From Bacteriovorax stolpii (lineage in GTDB: Bacteria; Bdellovibrionota; Bacteriovoracia; Bacteriovoracales; Bacteriovoracaceae), in NCBI GenBank assembly GCA_945860895.1, contig CAMASK010000002.1, positions 1 through 64,000 of the forward strand: a DNA stretch of 64,000 bases, written 5' to 3'. Below, piece by piece: positions 61,602-64,000 of this stretch (its first letter is position 1; every line of letters begins with the position of its first letter). The position numbers and the translations under genes are program-made. The notes below the pieces were generated by a model. It saw only the letters and a list, made by a program, of their open reading frames with translations, did no database searches and had not been told where the DNA came from.

Positions 61602-62678
61602 TTAGAAGAGAATTTCTTTTACCGGATGCATCCAACCTTGCGGACCATCATTTCGCCCGGATTGAATACCTATGAGTTTTTCACGCAGCTGCATGGATAT
61701 TTTACCATTGCCGTCTTTAACTTCGTAGACCCGGCCGTTTTTATCCAGAAAAGAACTTATGGGACAAATTACTGAAGCAGTTCCGCAAACGAAAGCCTCA
61801 GTACATTTACCACTCACGATGTCCTGAAGAAGTTTATCGATAGGGAGTTTGGTTTCCACGACTTTGATATTTTCATGACGAGCTAATTCCAGAATTGATT
61901 TCCGAGTGATTCCATCTAAAATAGTATCAGTCATTTCTGGAGTGTGTAGCTCTCCATCAATAATCGCCATAAAATTCATCCCAGACATTTCTTCAACATA
62001 TTGATGAGATTCATCTAACCATAAAGTCTGATCACAGCCGGCCTGAGTTGTTCTGGTATAGGACTGAAGACTAGCAGCATAATTACCACCAGTTTTAGCG
62101 AAACCAATTCCACCATGAGCGGCACGAATGTCATCTCTTTCTATGTAAACTTTTACAGAATCACCAGAGAAGTAAGCTCCTGAAGGTGAAGCGATGATAA
62201 CGAATAAAAATTGCTTAGATGGTTTAATACCTAAACCAACTTCAGTCGCAATCATGAAAGGTCTTAAATAAAGTGATTCTCCAAGGCGCCTTGGTACCAG
62301 ATTCTTACAGTATGCGGTGATCACATCACAGGCATTCAAAAATTGAGCTTCAGGAATTTCCGGCATCGACATTCGTCGTGCCGATTGATTGAAGCGTCGG
62401 GCATTCTGCTCAGGACGAAACATGGCTATTTGATCGTTAGGTTGCCTGAAGGCTTTCATGCCTTCAAATATTTCCTGACCGTAATGGAGAACTTTAGTAC
62501 AAGGATCTAGGGCGATCGGACCATAGGGAAGGAGATCAAAGCGCTGCCATTCACCATTATCATAAATCGCTTCGATCATGACTGGGGCGACATGCTTTCC
62601 GAAGGCTAGATTTGTATCGGGTAAAACGAACTTTTTGACCCGCTCCACTGCTTCCGGATGTATTTCCACTTTCTTCAT
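61602..62678 (-). CDS. ilvE: Branched-chain amino acid aminotransferase
   Basis: This 358-residue PLP enzyme transfers the amino group to or from Leu, Ile and Val. It is a fold-type IV class with GFAKTGGNYAASL (the PLP-lysine), LHYGQEIFEGMKAFR, VEEMSGMNFM and EAFVCGTASVICPI. It resembles the eukaryote-like BCAT group in length. It converges on the HEAT-repeat gene (11-nt gap). Confidence 0.94.
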   Translation of the reverse strand: MKKVEIHPEAVERVKKFVLPDTNLAFGKHVAPVMIEAIYDNGEWQRFDLLPYGPIALDPCTKVLHYGQEIFEGMKAFRQPNDQIAMFRPEQNARRFNQSARRMSMPEIPEAQFLNACDVITAYCKNLVPRRLGESLYLRPFMIATEVGLGIKPSKQFLFVIIASPSGAYFSGDSVKVYIERDDIRAAHGGIGFAKTGGNYAASLQSYTRTTQAGCDQTLWLDESHQYVEEMSGMNFMAIIDGELHTPEMTDTILDGITRKSILELARHENIKVVETKLPIDKLLQDIVSGKCTEAFVCGTASVICPISSFLDKNGRVYEVKDGNGKISMQLREKLIGIQSGRNDGPQGWMHPVKEILF

Positions 62679-62738
62679 AATGTCCTCTGTGTGAGATGCC
62701 GATAGTGAATATATGCTTAAAAATCATGGATTTCAACG

Positions 62739-63485
62739 ATGAAAAACCTTAGAAACCTAACTCTTTCTTCAGGTATTGCGCTCCTAATTACAGCTATTTG
62801 TATGTTGTTTTTAGGACTTACTTCCAAAGAAAACTCACCCGGCCTTTACCGTTTTCTTCTCCTTTTAGGAGGCGACGTGGTAAACGGAGGATATGTACAG
62901 AGTGTGACCTACTTAGCCTTTTTTTGGGCCTGGTTTGAAGTGCGTGAAAAATTGAAAGTCATTGCTCGTGAACGTCGTGCATTCAAACTTAATTTAATTC
63001 CCACTAATGATAAGCATGTGTTCATGCCACAAGATATTAATAATCTAAAATTTAAAATTATTGAGTTTGAAAAAAAAGATAAATACATTTTGAGTGATCT
63101 TTTAAAAAAGGCTTGCACACAATTTCGAACTTCTGGATCATTGGCCGAATTAATCGCTATTGTTAGTATTCAAATCGAAGTCTCTCAAGAAAAAGCAGAA
63201 GGTGATCAATCAGTGATTCGTTATTTGACCTGGGTAATTCCATCTGTAGGATTTGTAGGAACGGTTATCGGTATTTCTCAGGCACTGATCGTCGCCAATT
63301 CCGGCGACATGGAAAAAATCACAACTCTCTTAGGAGTTGCATTCGATACAACATTAGTGGCACTTATCCTTTCGATAATTATTATGTGGTTTGTGCATCA
63401 GTTACAGGAAGAAACAGATCGTTTTCATTCTGACTTGAAAGAATTCATCATTGAAAATTTAATTAATAAGATTGAGTTGCCATGA
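62739..63485 (+). CDS. MotA/TolQ/ExbB-family proton channel protein
   Basis: The 248-residue inner-membrane protein has three to four helices. The C-terminal half (VIRYLTWVIPSVGFVGTVIG, LLGVAFDTTLVALILSIIIM) is the MotA/TolQ/ExbB core whose helix lines the proton path. The N-terminus has two further helices with a gap of about 80 polar residues between. The stop overlaps the start of the vWA gene (ATGA), so the two are a unit. Confidence 0.85.
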   Translation: MKNLRNLTLSSGIALLITAICMLFLGLTSKENSPGLYRFLLLLGGDVVNGGYVQSVTYLAFFWAWFEVREKLKVIARERRAFKLNLIPTNDKHVFMPQDINNLKFKIIEFEKKDKYILSDLLKKACTQFRTSGSLAELIAIVSIQIEVSQEKAEGDQSVIRYLTWVIPSVGFVGTVIGISQALIVANSGDMEKITTLLGVAFDTTLVALILSIIIMWFVHQLQEETDRFHSDLKEFIIENLINKIELP

Positions 63486-64000
63486 GAAAAAGAAGACCAA
63501 TTGAAGTCTTTTCAATTTCCTTCCTAGATCTTCTTAGCGGAGCCTTAGGTGCTGTCATTATTTTATATGTGGCCATACCAAAAAAAATCGCTGAGCAAGC
63601 GCCTAAAAATGATTCTATCAATGAAGTTTTGGTTCAAAGTTTAAAAAAAACTGAAGCCGAATTGGCCCAAGTAAAAGCTCAGTTAGCAGAAACTTCAAAA
63701 AAACTTGTCTTGGCAGATATTGCAAAAAATGAGGGAAAGTCTGGTGGAAAAAATCTGGATATTGGTTTTAAATTCAAAGGCAAAGAAATTCTTTTCATCA
63801 TTGATACTTCATACAGCATGATTGAAGAAGACCGTATGGGGCAAGTGAAAGCCGGCATGAAAATGCTCATTACTTCGCTAGCTCCAGAATACAGAATTGA
63901 AGTTATTCATTATCCTTTAGGCGAAAGGGCACCATTTAAAACATTATGGGGAGTGCCAAAAGGGAATACCTTAATCAATCAGATGGATGTTTTTGATTTC
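63482..64000 (+). CDS. Membrane-anchored vWA-domain protein (N-terminal part)
   Basis: The frame continues past the right edge, with 173 codons visible. It begins RRPIEVFSISFLDLLSGALG, a single N-terminal helix like that of ExbD/MotB-type stators, then a coiled coil (EAELAQVKAQLAETSKKLVL), then a vWA domain starting ILFIIDTSYSM. DTSYS fits the DxSxS metal-ion-dependent adhesion site. The overlap with the TolQ-like channel gene suggests they act as a channel-stator pair. Confidence 0.8.
   Translation, partial: MRKRRPIEVFSISFLDLLSGALGAVIILYVAIPKKIAEQAPKNDSINEVLVQSLKKTEAELAQVKAQLAETSKKLVLADIAKNEGKSGGKNLDIGFKFKGKEILFIIDTSYSMIEEDRMGQVKAGMKMLITSLAPEYRIEVIHYPLGERAPFKTLWGVPKGNTLINQMDVFDF

Noticed and set aside
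1-64000. An integrated prophage or conjugative element
   Set aside because: No integrase, portal, capsid, relaxase, tRNA-flanked boundary or sharp base-composition shift was seen.

Overview
The window is 64 kb of AT-rich, densely packed bacterial chromosome. No rRNA or tRNA gene, CRISPR array or insertion sequence was seen. Gene content is Gram-negative: a PilT ATPase, DnaE with an intact PHP domain, RapA, GreB, OxyR with both redox cysteines, a bfd/bfr pair and many small exported proteins. Together with low GC this fits a Bdellovibrionota member, most likely Bacteriovorax/Peredibacter/Halobacteriovorax-like. That placement is inference; no marker gene was compared.

Layout. 0-3.5 kb: the tail of a membrane protein, a RarD-type permease, oxyR, and a YdcZ-type permease overlapping an orphan ABC ATPase. 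3.5-8.2 kb: lipA-lipB-aroC in one overlapping run, converging on a membrane sulfatase/LTA-synthase-like enzyme. 8.2-14 kb: pilT; a clsB-like phospholipase D enzyme followed by a YbhP-like phosphatase/nuclease; then an S51 peptidase coupled to a divergent SelO-like protein. 14-18.4 kb: a VanX-type D,D-dipeptidase, a DUF4105 protein, DUF3015 and small unknowns. 18.4-22 kb: esterase/Nudix pair, bfd-bfr, exported PLD-like protein. 22-27 kb: a small exported protein, a DUF4149-like protein, a Dus, and the conserved trio retropepsin / inactive transglutaminase-7TM / ATP-grasp ligase. 27-31.5 kb: amine oxidase, peptide-binding protein and aldehyde dehydrogenase in one operon.

31.5-38 kb: an MBOAT/wax-synthase-like protein, greB, a radical SAM/SPASM protein, lexA, small membrane proteins and a DUF5522 protein fused to a truncated GNAT. 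37.6-38.3 kb is a gene-free patch with a diverged tandem duplication. 38.3-44 kb: rapA-thioredoxin-DUF6952-GNAT operon, a TlpA-like protein, a deletion pseudogene of a DUF486 permease, DUF2231. 44-50 kb: a DksA-type protein, a YrdC/Sua5-family protein, a large exported Cys-containing protein, and the methionine-salvage genes mtnB-mtnD-mtnC. 50-56 kb: dnaE followed by two exported proteins, the second a lipoprotein with a FlgT-like C-terminus. 56-64 kb: queC, phosphohexomutase, ferredoxin, a putative Na+/H+ antiporter, an AlkC/AlkD-like HEAT-repeat protein, ilvE, and a MotA/TolQ-family channel overlapping a membrane-anchored vWA protein that runs off the window.

Most of the window is housekeeping. 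The less explained parts are the SelO-like/S51 pair, the MotA/TolQ-vWA pair, the retropepsin trio, the decayed 37.6-38.3 kb region, repeated CCGATAA-type promoter boxes, a candidate double operator in front of lexA, and hairpins that overlap the start regions of mtnB and the radical SAM gene.
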